From an uncultured Sphingomonadaceae bacterium (GTDB taxonomy: Bacteria; Pseudomonadota; Alphaproteobacteria; Sphingomonadales; Sphingomonadaceae), in NCBI GenBank assembly GCA_947499975.1, contig CANMQE010000003.1, positions 62,001 to 126,000 on the forward strand: a stretch of DNA of 64,000 nucleotides. Direction: 5' to 3'. The translations under genes and the position numbers were made by a program. Under the pieces are notes generated by a model, which was not told where the DNA came from, did no database searches, and saw nothing but the letters and a program-made list of their open reading frames with translations. Positions 35,973 through 44,340 of the stretch are shown piece by piece. Position 1 is the first letter of the stretch, and every line of letters begins with the position of its first letter.

Positions 35973-37130
35973 TCAGCTGGCGCTTGCGAAATCGGGCGGG
36001 AACCTGATCGAAGTGCGAAAACCCTCTTCGCCGCTGGTCGTGATCTTGCCGGCGTGGCGCGATGCCATGGCCCTGATCATTCTCCAGCCCAGCGATTCCG
36101 AGCGTTCCGGCTTGGTATCGTCGGCGATGCCGACGCCGTCATCGGCGATGGAAAGCTCCCAGTATTCGTCACCGGGGCCGCGTTCGAAAGCGATCTCCAC
36201 CTTGCCCTTGCTCTGTCCGGCGAAGGCATGCTTGTAGGAGTTGGTGACCAGTTCGTTTACGATCAGCCCAAGGTCGATCGCGGCTGAGCCGACGACGCTG
36301 GCCTTGTCGCCGAACACGTTGATGCTGATGTCGAATTCCGGGTTGGAAAAGGCATCCTGCGTATGGCGCGCAACGGTTTCCAGCAACGGCAACAGCGCGA
36401 TGCGTTCGCCAAGATGCGCGCGCTGCAGCTCCTGGTGCACCTTGGCGACGGAATGCACACGCGCCTCCAGCTGCGACATCGCCTCGCGCGTCTCCTCCTC
36501 TTTCGCATTGCGCTTGCTGAGCTGGATGAAGCTGATGATGAGCGAGAGATTGTTGCCCGTGCGATGGTGCACTTCGTCAATCAGCAATTCACGCTCCGCC
36601 ATCGCCTCTGCCAGTTCGCGGTTCTGGCGCGAGAGTTCGGCAACCGGATCGGTCGCGCTGAGTTCGCCGAGCTTTTCCTGTGCGGTTCGCACGCGGGCAT
36701 CGAGTTCCTGCACGGGGATCGGTGCCTGGAACCCGAGTTCGGCCGTTGTGCCGTCCTTCGATGTCTGCAGGTCGAACGCGTCGGCAAGGCTCTGCACGCC
36801 GGTAAGTCCCAGCCCCATGCCGCGCATGGATGCAGATGGCGTGCGGTACGGGCGGCGCTTCTTCACGAAAACGCTGTTCTCCGGCAGCCCGCCTCCCTGA
36901 TCCTCGACCACGACCTTCAGCCAGGCATGGTTGCCATCCTTGTCCGCCTTGAAATAGGCACGGCCACCACCTCCGTGCTGGAGGGCGTTGCGGGTGATTT
37001 CCAGGATCGCGGTGATCATGCGGGTCTTGGCGAAGCTTTCGAACGAGAAGCTGCTGGCGATCACATCGCCCACCTGCCGCACCCGCGGTATGTCCGCTTC
37101 TGCCCTGATCCTGACGCTGACGATATCCAT
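35973..37130 (-). CDS. Hybrid RsbT-like ATPase / HisKA_2 sensor histidine kinase
   Basis: A 385-residue fusion. Residues 1 to about 135 form an anti-sigma-type HATPase (EITRNALQHGGGG, VEDQGGGL, GMGLGLTGVQSLAD). A linker helix leads to a HisKA_2 dimerisation domain with the H-box DEVHHRTGNN (phospho-His near 188) and a second HATPase (ELVTNSYKHAF, IADDGVG). HisKA_2/HWE kinases in alphaproteobacteria often phosphorylate PhyR of the general stress response. ATG at 37130 is used, with the upstream gene's stop one base away. There is no input sensor domain or membrane segment, so the N-terminal RsbT-like module may receive the signal from the stressosome genes upstream. Confidence 0.9.
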   Translation of the reverse strand: MDIVSVRIRAEADIPRVRQVGDVIASSFSFESFAKTRMITAILEITRNALQHGGGGRAYFKADKDGNHAWLKVVVEDQGGGLPENSVFVKKRRPYRTPSASMRGMGLGLTGVQSLADAFDLQTSKDGTTAELGFQAPIPVQELDARVRTAQEKLGELSATDPVAELSRQNRELAEAMAERELLIDEVHHRTGNNLSLIISFIQLSKRNAKEEETREAMSQLEARVHSVAKVHQELQRAHLGERIALLPLLETVARHTQDAFSNPEFDISINVFGDKASVVGSAAIDLGLIVNELVTNSYKHAFAGQSKGKVEIAFERGPGDEYWELSIADDGVGIADDTKPERSESLGWRMIRAMASRHAGKITTSGEEGFRTSIRFPPDFASAS

Positions 37131-37131
37131 C

Positions 37132-38133
37132 CTACAATGTCCTGCCGGCATGCAATCTGGCGACGATGATGCTGGCATCGTCGCGCTTGCGTTCCGTTTC
37201 GGCGAGCAGGCGCGTGGCGATGACAGGTGCGCTCTTGTTCATCAGGGCGACCTTTTCGGTAATGCCGCGCATCGTCGCAAGTCCATCGGAATGCATCACC
37301 ACCACCGCATCCTCGGCAAGCGAAATCGTTTCGCTATGCGGCGTGGCGCTTCGCCCGCCCAGCAGGCCGTCACGCACGGAAAGGCGCTGCACCTTGCGAT
37401 CCTGCCAGATCAGCGTGCTGATGTTGCCGATGGCGGCATAGTCCAGCCGTTTCGCCGTATGGTTCAGGGCGATGACCGCGCCCACCGCGCCGCGCGTGCC
37501 GCCCAGCCCTTGCGCGATTTCCTGCAGGATTTCGGACGGGTCGCTTCCGCGCGCCGCCATGAATGCCTGTTTCGCAGTGTCGGCTGCCTGCGCAGCCTTG
37601 GGGCCATGGCCCAGGCCATCGCACAGAAAATAAAGGCAAACCCCGTCGCCCGATCTGGCCGCGACTGCATCACCGCAGCGGCGTTCACCGGGATAGGCGA
37701 TGCGCAGCCCGGCGTGATCAGCTGGCGTTGCGGACCGTAGGGCTTTCCTCAAGAATTCCGCGGCGACGACGGTGCCGGAAGGCGAGGTGTCGATATCCAT
37801 CCGGTCGCTAAGACGCTTGATCGCGCCAAGCCCCGTTCCAAGCGACCGCTTGGTGCTCTCGCCATCGCGCACCATGCGATCCACGCGGGTGATGCCGGGG
37901 CCATTGTCGAAGGCCAGCAAGTGCAACCGCTCCAGCGAGGGCGCGCCGAACACTTCCACCAGCATCTGGCCGCCGCCGCCATGCCGAAGGACGTTCTGCG
38001 CGATTTCCGTTGCGACGATGGCGACATGCTCCACCTTGGTGGAATTGAACCCGAGGGCGCTCGCAGTGCGCCGCGCACGCCGCCGTGCCTCCGCCACCGC
38101 GCTGGTTTCCTCTACTTTCAGCCACCCGATCAT
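37132..38133 (-). CDS. RsbT-like kinase domain fused to SpoIIE/RsbX-type PP2C phosphatase
   Basis: A 333-residue two-domain protein. An N-terminal RsbT/RsbW-like ATPase (EIAQNVLRHGGGG near 45, FDNGPG near 75, GLGAIKRLSD near 100) is followed by a SpoIIE-family serine phosphatase with CDGLGHGPKAA near 170, HSDGLA near 280 and RDDASI near the end, which supply metal ligands. In Bacillus RsbX resets the stressosome by dephosphorylating RsbR and RsbS; this protein probably does the same. ATG at 38133 is chosen because it overlaps the rsbT stop as ATGA; a TTG at 38145 is weaker. It is in the middle of the five-gene leftward operon. Confidence 0.9.
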   Translation of the reverse strand: MIGWLKVEETSAVAEARRRARRTASALGFNSTKVEHVAIVATEIAQNVLRHGGGGQMLVEVFGAPSLERLHLLAFDNGPGITRVDRMVRDGESTKRSLGTGLGAIKRLSDRMDIDTSPSGTVVAAEFLRKALRSATPADHAGLRIAYPGERRCGDAVAARSGDGVCLYFLCDGLGHGPKAAQAADTAKQAFMAARGSDPSEILQEIAQGLGGTRGAVGAVIALNHTAKRLDYAAIGNISTLIWQDRKVQRLSVRDGLLGGRSATPHSETISLAEDAVVVMHSDGLATMRGITEKVALMNKSAPVIATRLLAETERKRDDASIIVARLHAGRTL

Positions 38134-38549
38134 CGCTTCGTGCAAATTCCTGTCATGCGCACGACAGTTCCTTTGTCGGGCTTGCTCTCGATGGTAAAAG
38201 TATTGGCGAGGCGTTTGGCTCCCCCCAATCCACGTCCGAGGCTGTTCTTGCGCGTGGAATATCCGTCAGTCAGTGCCGTTTCGACATCGCGAATGCCCCG
38301 GCCTTCGTCGATGAATTCCACCCCGATAAGCGTGGGATCCGGCAGATCGTAGATGAGCATGCGTCCGCCCTCGCCATGGGTCGCGGCGTTCCGCGCGATC
38401 TCGCTAACCGCGGTGACAAAGCGCGTGATCATCAGGTCGCGGCTGCCCTTGGCCTTCATGATCTCGCTGACGCGCGATCTCGCCCTGGCGACATCCCGAT
38501 CCGTTCGCAGCTCTATCGATGCGACCTTACGCGCGCCGGGAAATGCCAC
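38130..38549 (-). CDS. rsbT: RsbT-like serine/threonine-protein kinase (anti-sigma regulatory factor)
   Basis: A 139-residue GHKL-type kinase. ATP-binding boxes are visible as EIARNAATHGEGG (N box, near 50), DEGRGI (G1, near 80) and LGRGLGGAKRLAN (G2, near 104). By family it phosphorylates the STAS proteins RsbS and RsbR and is then released to activate a downstream partner. It overlaps rsbS by 23 bases and the following phosphatase gene by 4, in the canonical R-S-T order. In this operon the downstream partner may be the phosphatase or histidine kinase fusions rather than RsbU, which is absent. Confidence 0.93.
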   Translation of the reverse strand: MAFPGARKVASIELRTDRDVARARSRVSEIMKAKGSRDLMITRFVTAVSEIARNAATHGEGGRMLIYDLPDPTLIGVEFIDEGRGIRDVETALTDGYSTRKNSLGRGLGGAKRLANTFTIESKPDKGTVVRMTGICTKR

Positions 38550-38907
38550 TGATCAACCCCGCGCTGCGCATTTTCTCCAGTGCGTGATCAAGCGTGAGGG
38601 CCGTGTGGTTGTCGGGCAGGTACATCCCCAGTTCCACCAGCGTCATGGCCACTGCTGGCCGCATTCCCACCACGTAGGTTTCGGCATCCAGCAGGCGCGC
38701 AATCGCGGTAAGCTGGGCGAGAACCCGCCCGACGAATGTATCGACAATCTCGAGCGCGGAAATGTCCACCACCACGCCGCGGGTTTCGCTCTTCGCGATG
38801 CGGTTGGACAGCAGTTCCTGCAGCTCGATGATATCACTGTCAGTGATGTCCGAAGTTATGGACACCAGGAGGATGCCCTCCACCGCATATATGGCTGCTG
38901 CGTTCAC
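38527..38907 (-). CDS. rsbS: RsbS-like STAS domain stressosome scaffold
   Basis: A 126-residue single STAS domain protein. The conserved phospho-site segment reads VVVDISALEIVDTFVGR, with Thr at residue 57 where most RsbS proteins have Ser (Ser59 in B. subtilis). RsbS and RsbR co-assemble into the stressosome and sequester RsbT. The start is GTG at 38907, overlapping the rsbR stop as GTGA with AGGA just before; the open frame continuing upstream is a shadow of rsbR in another frame. The gene overlaps rsbT by 23 bases. Confidence 0.92.
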   Translation of the reverse strand: MNAAAIYAVEGILLVSITSDITDSDIIELQELLSNRIAKSETRGVVVDISALEIVDTFVGRVLAQLTAIARLLDAETYVVGMRPAVAMTLVELGMYLPDNHTALTLDHALEKMRSAGLISGISRRA

Positions 38908-39794
38908 TTTCCTGACCGCGGGCTGTCTTCGATAGCACGGATGGCGACGCCAACGGACGTCAGCGCATCTGTCAGCGCGTTCTTGATGGAGGAGCGCGTG
39001 CGCACTTCGCCCACATCGACGCCCAGTTCCACCATTGTCTGCGCGATCTTCGGGCTGATGCCGCTGATGATGCAGCGCGCACCCATCAGGCGAACGGCGG
39101 CGGCCGTGCGCAAGAGGTGCTGCGCAACCTGCGTGTCCACCGTCTTCACACCGGTAATATCGACGATGACGACCTCGGCCTGGCGTTCCACGATGGCCTG
39201 CAGCAGGCTTTCCATCACTTCCTGCGCGCGCAGGCTGTCCAGCGTGCCGATCAGCGGGAGGGTGAGGACCTTGTCCCAAAGCTCCACGACCGGGGTGGAA
39301 AGCTCGAGCATTTCGTCCCGCTGCCGCTCGATGATCTGCTCGCGCTCGGCGATGAAGACCTCGTTCGTGTAAATGGCGAAGGCATCGATCGCCTTCGACA
39401 CGACGAGAATTTCCTCGATGAGCTTGCTCGCCTCGCCTTCCAGCTTTTGCGACATGCGGCTGAAGAGGGGCGTTTTCAGGGCCAGGACGAAAGCGGCCAT
39501 CTCGCCCGGCAGCACGCCGCGCTCGACGCGTTCGTGCGTGATTTCGGAAAGGATGCCGCGAAGATCCGCCCAATGCTCGTCGCGCAGGTCGAAATCGCCT
39601 TCGCGCGACGTATCTCGCACGCCCAGGCGGAATGCGCGCAGCATGCTGGCGGCCTGGTCGCGCCCCTCCCGTTCGGAAAACAGATCGCTCCGCTTGGCGC
39701 CGTCTTCATCGGCCTGATCGATCCAGTCCACGAGAATGCCTTCGGCATCTTCCTTCAGAACTTGAAGAGTGGTTTCGAGAACTTTTTCGGTCAT
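38904..39794 (-). CDS. rsbR: RsbR-like stressosome sensor protein
   Basis: A 296-residue protein with an N-terminal non-haem-globin-like RsbR_N domain (about 1-160, all helical, including ERQRDEMLELSTPVVELWD as the linker) and a C-terminal STAS domain. The STAS phospho-site VDTQVAQHLL has Thr at 221, and a second conserved Thr lies near 253 in IAQTMVELG; these are the candidates for the two RsbT-modified threonines known in RsbR. The N-terminal domain is the presumed sensor. ATG at 39794 has GGAGA nearby. It is the first gene of the operon rsbR-rsbS-rsbT-phosphatase-kinase. Confidence 0.93.
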   Translation of the reverse strand: MTEKVLETTLQVLKEDAEGILVDWIDQADEDGAKRSDLFSEREGRDQAASMLRAFRLGVRDTSREGDFDLRDEHWADLRGILSEITHERVERGVLPGEMAAFVLALKTPLFSRMSQKLEGEASKLIEEILVVSKAIDAFAIYTNEVFIAEREQIIERQRDEMLELSTPVVELWDKVLTLPLIGTLDSLRAQEVMESLLQAIVERQAEVVIVDITGVKTVDTQVAQHLLRTAAAVRLMGARCIISGISPKIAQTMVELGVDVGEVRTRSSIKNALTDALTSVGVAIRAIEDSPRSGK

Positions 39795-40029
39795 GTTATC
39801 TCCAACTTGTCCAGTCCCTCTATATTTCGGGGAGGCAAAGTCAATCGACGGGCCCACCGCGCAAGCACCCGCAAATACAACGACATCGCCAGGAATGCGG
39901 CGTTCGCTGCCGGGAACTCTTGTCGTTTCAAGAGGTGTGCCGAGGTTTGCCGAGAAAATCGTAACGCAGCGTGAATGCGTCACCCAGACACGGCGCCACG
40001 AGGGGAGTGAGCGCTGTAACGCAGGCCCA

Positions 40030-40551
40030 TCACGGACTTGGAGCCATCAGCCCCTCGACCACCCGGCTCTGGAACTTCCATCCCTCCTCGGTGCGGACCA
40101 GTTCATCCGCGTAGCTCGCCATCATGGCGATTTCGGGCGATCCGTCGTCACCCGGCACGACGTAGAAGGACATGCTGGTAGCGGTGGCGCGGTCGCCATG
40201 CAGATCTATCACGGTGTTGAAGAACACGTGGTAGTTGGGCTCGGCGAACCCGAATATATTGCTCTCGAACGCCGATCGCATCCCCTCGGCAATCGCCTCT
40301 GGGCCGACTGTCATCGAGGGACCGCTGCCATATTCGCCATCTTCCGTGAAAAGATTGCCGAAAGCGTCGAAATTCCGCTCATCGATGGTCCTGCCATAAT
40401 CGCGCAGCAATTGCTCGATCGCTATCCGGTCGCGCAATTGCGTTACGTCGTGCTGCGGCGACTGGTCCTGGGCAAGCGCGGGGGAAAGGGCCGCAGGCAT
40501 CATGGCTGCCAGGCACGCCAGCAGCGAAATTCGACGATGCATCGCTTTCAT
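40030..40551 (-). CDS. Secreted SnoaL/NTF2-like protein
   Basis: A 173-residue exported protein: a signal peptide ends near SPALAQD (about residue 28) and a single NTF2-fold SnoaL_4-type domain follows. The Tyr-x4-Asp element YGRTID (about 52-57) and a His in YHVFF (about 108) match the dyad/triad positions of NTF2-fold dehydratases such as BaiE. GGAG eight bases upstream supports ATG at 40551. It begins 37 bases after the PQQ dehydrogenase stop, so it is probably the last gene of that operon. Function is inferred: a periplasmic dehydratase or binding protein for a hydroxylated substrate. Confidence 0.88.
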   Translation of the reverse strand: MKAMHRRISLLACLAAMMPAALSPALAQDQSPQHDVTQLRDRIAIEQLLRDYGRTIDERNFDAFGNLFTEDGEYGSGPSMTVGPEAIAEGMRSAFESNIFGFAEPNYHVFFNTVIDLHGDRATATSMSFYVVPGDDGSPEIAMMASYADELVRTEEGWKFQSRVVEGLMAPSP

Positions 40552-40588
40552 TTACCCGTCTCCCATGCTCCGCTTGTTCAGCGCGGCG

Positions 40589-42748
40589 TCAGTGCGGCCC
40601 GCTCGTGGGCGAAGTCGGAGCGCTGTTCCCGTCACCTCCCACGCCATTCTCGCCCCAGTCCTCGTTTGCGCGCGCAATGAGGTATGCATGAATATCCCCG
40701 ACCTCGGCCTCGCTCAGTATGTCGGCAAAGCTCGCCATCCCCTTGTCGAGGTATATCCCGCCGAGCACGATCTCCTTGAATTGCGCGTGGGTCTGCGTGT
40801 CCATGTGTCTGAGGTCGGCAACACCGCCGACTGCACCGCGTCCATGACAGGTGGCGCAGGTTTGCGCGTATAGCTGCGCGCCGCGGCTGACTTCGGCCTC
40901 CGTCGCGGTGAGGCGTGGTGGCGAGGGAACCGGCTCCTTTGCGGCAAGCGGGGGCAATTGGCCATCGCCGCCCAGCTTGAAGACGACGAGGCGCGCAGGC
41001 GCACGTGCCCTGTCGATGCCCATGGATCGCTCTATTCCGGCAGCACCGCCGCCCCACCCGGCGTTGACCGCGATATACTGCTCTCCATCCAGCTCGTAGG
41101 TGATCGGCCCTGCTACCGGAGAGCTCTGGATCGGGAAGGACCATAATTCGCGGCCGTTTCGCGCATCGAAGGCGGCGAAGGTCTGGTGGGTGGTGCCCTC
41201 GAACACGAGGTCGGACGCTGTCACCATCACGCCGCCATTGCCATGCCGCGGCAATTCGTGGCGCCAGGCGATTGTCTGCTCCACCGGATCGTAGGCCACC
41301 AGCCACGCCTTCTCGTCCGCATCGGCCTGCTGCATCAATTGCTGGCGCTTCTCCAGCGCCTCCCCGCTATAGCCGCCCCACCCGGCGTTGGACCGGAACG
41401 GCGTCGGTTCGAAATCGGGATCGAGCGCGTAGACCATGCCCGACTGATAGGCGGGGAAATAGGCCAGCCTGGTGCGCGGGCTGTATCCCATGGGGAACCA
41501 GTTGTGCGCCCCGCCCGGCCCCGGATACACCAGCACCGGATCGGTGCCGTAATGCGCTTCCGGATTGATGATCGGGCGGCCTGTCGCGGGATCGATCCCG
41601 CTTGCCCAGTTTACCTTCACATAGGTTTCCGCGCTGATCACCTCACCCGTGGCGCGATCCAGCACGTAGAAAAAGCCGTTCTTGGGTGCCTGCATCAGCA
41701 CCTTGCGCATCTCGCCATCGATCTCGAGATCGGCGCTGACCATGGAACTGGTGCAGGTGTAATCCCAATCCTCTTCCGGCACCATCTGGTAGTGCCAGGC
41801 ATAGCTGCCGTCCGACCCGTTCAGCGCGACGATCGAGCACACGAACAGGTTGTCGCCCTCGCCATTGCTGCGATGCCGCCATGCCAGCGGAGAGCCGTTA
41901 CCGGTGCCGATGTAGACGAGATCCAGCACGGGATCGTAGGCGAGCGAATCCCAGGCATTGGCACCGCCGCCAAGATCCTTCCACATGCCGTCGTCCGACC
42001 ATGTCTGCCGGATCATCGGCATGATCGGGTCCGATGCTGCGCCGTCCGGTACGCCATCGGGGTTGGGGGTGAGGTAGAACTTCCACAGCTCCTCCCCGGT
42101 ATCCACGTCCAGCGCGATGGCGAAACCGCGAATGCCCAGATCGCCGCCCGACTGGCTCACCACCACTTTTCCATCGAACACGCGCGGCGCGCCGGTGATG
42201 GTGTAGGGCATCTCGTGCTCGAAGGTCTGGGTGGACCAGAGCGTGTTTCCCGTGGCCCGGTCCAGCGCCATGACACGCCCATCCAGCGTGGCGATGATGA
42301 CCTTATCTTCCCACAGCGCCAATCCGCGCGATACAGGTTCGCAGCAGGCATAGCGGCCCATTTCGCGAGGGACTTCAGGATCGAAGGTCCACAATCGTTC
42401 TCCCGTTCTCGCGTCATACGCGATGGTGATGTTCCAGGCGAGAATGTTGTAGAGGACGCCATCGGCATAAAGCGGGGTCGCCTCGATACCGCGATAGGTG
42501 TCGTAATCGTCGTACCAGGCGATGCCCAACTGATCGACATTGTAGGCATTCACCTGTGTCAACGGACTGAAACGCTGTGCCGAATAGGTGCGCCCGTCGC
42601 TCAGCCAGGCGTCGGCATCCTCGGCATGACGGGAAAGCCAGTCGCTTTCGCTTTCGGCCATGGCCGTAGCGCATGCTGCAAGGGCCAGCAGGCCAAACAG
42701 CGCGGCGAGCATCCGCATCGGCGATGTCGATTTCATTCTTGCAAACAA
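40589..42748 (-). CDS. PQQ-dependent alcohol dehydrogenase with C-terminal cytochrome c domain
   Basis: A 719-residue exported quinohaemoprotein. The N-terminus looks like a lipoprotein signal with lipobox LAAC. The beta-propeller has the adjacent cysteine pair YACCEP near 134, which forms the vicinal disulphide of PQQ methanol/ethanol dehydrogenases, and the catalytic Asp in GDNLF near 295. A C-terminal cytochrome c domain has CATCH near 629. It oxidises an alcohol in the periplasm and passes electrons to cytochromes. TTG at 42748 is favoured by GGAGG nine bases upstream; ATG at 42736 is the alternative. It follows four tandem SnoaL-like genes in one operon. Confidence 0.93.
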   Translation of the reverse strand: MFARMKSTSPMRMLAALFGLLALAACATAMAESESDWLSRHAEDADAWLSDGRTYSAQRFSPLTQVNAYNVDQLGIAWYDDYDTYRGIEATPLYADGVLYNILAWNITIAYDARTGERLWTFDPEVPREMGRYACCEPVSRGLALWEDKVIIATLDGRVMALDRATGNTLWSTQTFEHEMPYTITGAPRVFDGKVVVSQSGGDLGIRGFAIALDVDTGEELWKFYLTPNPDGVPDGAASDPIMPMIRQTWSDDGMWKDLGGGANAWDSLAYDPVLDLVYIGTGNGSPLAWRHRSNGEGDNLFVCSIVALNGSDGSYAWHYQMVPEEDWDYTCTSSMVSADLEIDGEMRKVLMQAPKNGFFYVLDRATGEVISAETYVKVNWASGIDPATGRPIINPEAHYGTDPVLVYPGPGGAHNWFPMGYSPRTRLAYFPAYQSGMVYALDPDFEPTPFRSNAGWGGYSGEALEKRQQLMQQADADEKAWLVAYDPVEQTIAWRHELPRHGNGGVMVTASDLVFEGTTHQTFAAFDARNGRELWSFPIQSSPVAGPITYELDGEQYIAVNAGWGGGAAGIERSMGIDRARAPARLVVFKLGGDGQLPPLAAKEPVPSPPRLTATEAEVSRGAQLYAQTCATCHGRGAVGGVADLRHMDTQTHAQFKEIVLGGIYLDKGMASFADILSEAEVGDIHAYLIARANEDWGENGVGGDGNSAPTSPTSGPH

Positions 42749-42752
42749 GCGG

Positions 42753-43547
42753 TCAATCCTCCGGGGGCTGCGAGATTGGCTGATCGCCATGCACGGTGCG
42801 GCCGGTTTGCAGCGCGGCCTCCTGCTCCGGCGTGCCGGGCGGGCGGTGATACGCGCCGACCTCGCCCATGTCGGGCCGGAACACCGCACCGGTCACGGGA
42901 TGGGGGTAGTGATAGGGAATGATGTAGTAGGCAGGATAGGTCAGGTAGACCACCGAAGGTGGCAGATCCGGCGCGGGGCCGAACTTGTCGGGCCAGGTAT
43001 TGTTGAGCGCGAATTCACCCCACCCTTCCCAGTTCGTGTACATCGTGAATGGCCCTGTCAGACGGGCGATCTTCCACACGCCGTCTTCCTTGACGAATTC
43101 GTTCTCGTACAGCGGCAGGCCCCAGCTTTCGTTCGCCATCACATAAGCGCGGCTGCGCGCCCATCCGCGCGTGCCATCCTCGGAAATGTCGACGATGGGC
43201 TGGAACTGCATGTGATTGATCAGAACGCCCGGAACAATGCCGTCCGCCCGGAAAGACTGCTGCATGTATTCCAGCACGCGGTCGCGCCCGACGAATATTC
43301 CCTTGCCGCCAATCTCCAGCGTCGCGTCTTCGGCGAAAAGCTCGGAAAGCGGTGTCCACTGCGCCTTGTCGACGAAATAGCCATAGGCGTGCTGCAGCCG
43401 CTCGATATCGTTCATGCCCTCCAGCCGGTCGATCCGCTCGCCCAGCGCGTCCAGCTGCTCGCTCGCGCTCTGGGCCATTGCACCAGGCGCTGCGAGACAG
43501 GCGGCGAGGCCGATGCCAGCGCGGAGCAGGAATGACGCGGGGCGCAT
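42753..43547 (-). CDS. Secreted SnoaL/NTF2-like protein with C-terminal extension (array copy 4)
   Basis: A 264-residue exported protein. After the signal peptide (ending GAMAQ, about residue 25) come a short heptad-like helix (ERIDRLEGMNDIERLQ), an NTF2-fold domain with YGYFVD (about 56-61) and HMQFQ (near 112), and an unusual Pro/Tyr-rich tail including YPAYYIIPYHYPHPVTG. Tyr, Asp and His positions fit NTF2-fold dehydratases. It is very similar to the next gene upstream (43552-44340), indicating a recent tandem duplication. The start at 43547 follows a GAGGGA site; the gene ends four bases before the PQQ dehydrogenase start. Confidence 0.9.
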   Translation of the reverse strand: MRPASFLLRAGIGLAACLAAPGAMAQSASEQLDALGERIDRLEGMNDIERLQHAYGYFVDKAQWTPLSELFAEDATLEIGGKGIFVGRDRVLEYMQQSFRADGIVPGVLINHMQFQPIVDISEDGTRGWARSRAYVMANESWGLPLYENEFVKEDGVWKIARLTGPFTMYTNWEGWGEFALNNTWPDKFGPAPDLPPSVVYLTYPAYYIIPYHYPHPVTGAVFRPDMGEVGAYHRPPGTPEQEAALQTGRTVHGDQPISQPPED

Positions 43548-43551
43548 CGGC

Positions 43552-44340
43552 TCAATCCCTCGGCGGTTCGGCAATCGGCTGCGTGCCGTTCACCATCCGG
43601 CCCACGCGCAGCGATTCCGCCTGCTCTGCCGTCCCGGGAGGACGATGATAGACGCCCACCTCGCCCGTATCGGGCAAGAACGCCTCGCCCGTCACCGGGT
43701 TGGGATAGTGGAAGGGGATGATATAATAGGCGGGATAGGTGAGGTAGACGACCGAGGGCGGCAGGTCGGGCGGCGGATCGAACTTGTCCGGCCACGTGTT
43801 GTTGAGGCCATATTCGCCCCAGCCTTCCCAGCTCGTGTACATCGTGAACGGCCCTGTCAGCCGGCTGATGCGCCACTTGCCGTCCTCGCCCTTCTCGTAT
43901 TCATTCTCATACAGCGGCAGCCCCCAGCCCACGCTCATCACATAAGCGCGTGCGCGCATCCAGCCGGTCTCTCCGTTTTCAGAAATGTCGGGGATTGGCT
44001 GGAACTGCATGTGGTTGGCCAGCAACCCTTCCTTCGCACCATCAGGCGCGAAGGCGGTCTGCATGTATTCCAGCACGCGGTCACGCCCGATGAAGATGCC
44101 CTTGCCGCCGATTTCCAGCGTCGCATCCTCGGTGAACAGATCGGCGAGCGGGGTCCACTGGCTCTTGTCCACGAAATAGCCGTAGGCGCGCTGCACCCGC
44201 TCAATTTCGTTCATGTCCTCGAGCCGGGTAATCCGGTCGTCCAGCGCATCCAGCCGCTCGGCAGCGGACTGGGCCGCGGCAGGCGCCGCAGCAGCGGTCA
44301 GCATCGTGGCGGTAATGGCAAGGCTGGCTGCGCGCATCAT
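43552..44340 (-). CDS. Secreted SnoaL/NTF2-like protein with C-terminal extension (array copy 3)
   Basis: A 262-residue exported protein and close paralogue of 42753-43547. The signal peptide ends APAAAQ (about 24), followed by a coiled-coil-like helix DDRITRLEDMNEIERVQ, then YGYFVD (about 53-58), NHMQFQ near 109 and the same YPAYYIIPFHYPNPVTG tail. Presumed active residues are kept. It starts in an ATGA overlap with the stop of the upstream SnoaL-like gene, so it is translationally coupled. The duplicated pair may act as a heteromer or on two stereoisomers; this is inference. Confidence 0.9.
   Translation of the reverse strand: MMRAASLAITATMLTAAAAPAAAQSAAERLDALDDRITRLEDMNEIERVQRAYGYFVDKSQWTPLADLFTEDATLEIGGKGIFIGRDRVLEYMQTAFAPDGAKEGLLANHMQFQPIPDISENGETGWMRARAYVMSVGWGLPLYENEYEKGEDGKWRISRLTGPFTMYTSWEGWGEYGLNNTWPDKFDPPPDLPPSVVYLTYPAYYIIPFHYPNPVTGEAFLPDTGEVGVYHRPPGTAEQAESLRVGRMVNGTQPIAEPPRD

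Noticed and set aside
39795..40029. EcfG-type promoter (GGAAC-N16-GTT) upstream of rsbR
   Set aside because: No pair with correct spacing was found on the minus strand; a TTGACT/TATAGA combination has only 14 bases between elements.
41186..42922. Long open frame (578 codons) on the + strand opposite the PQQ dehydrogenase
   Set aside because: It mirrors the third-position GC pattern of the real gene, has no ribosome site and its product shows no domain features.
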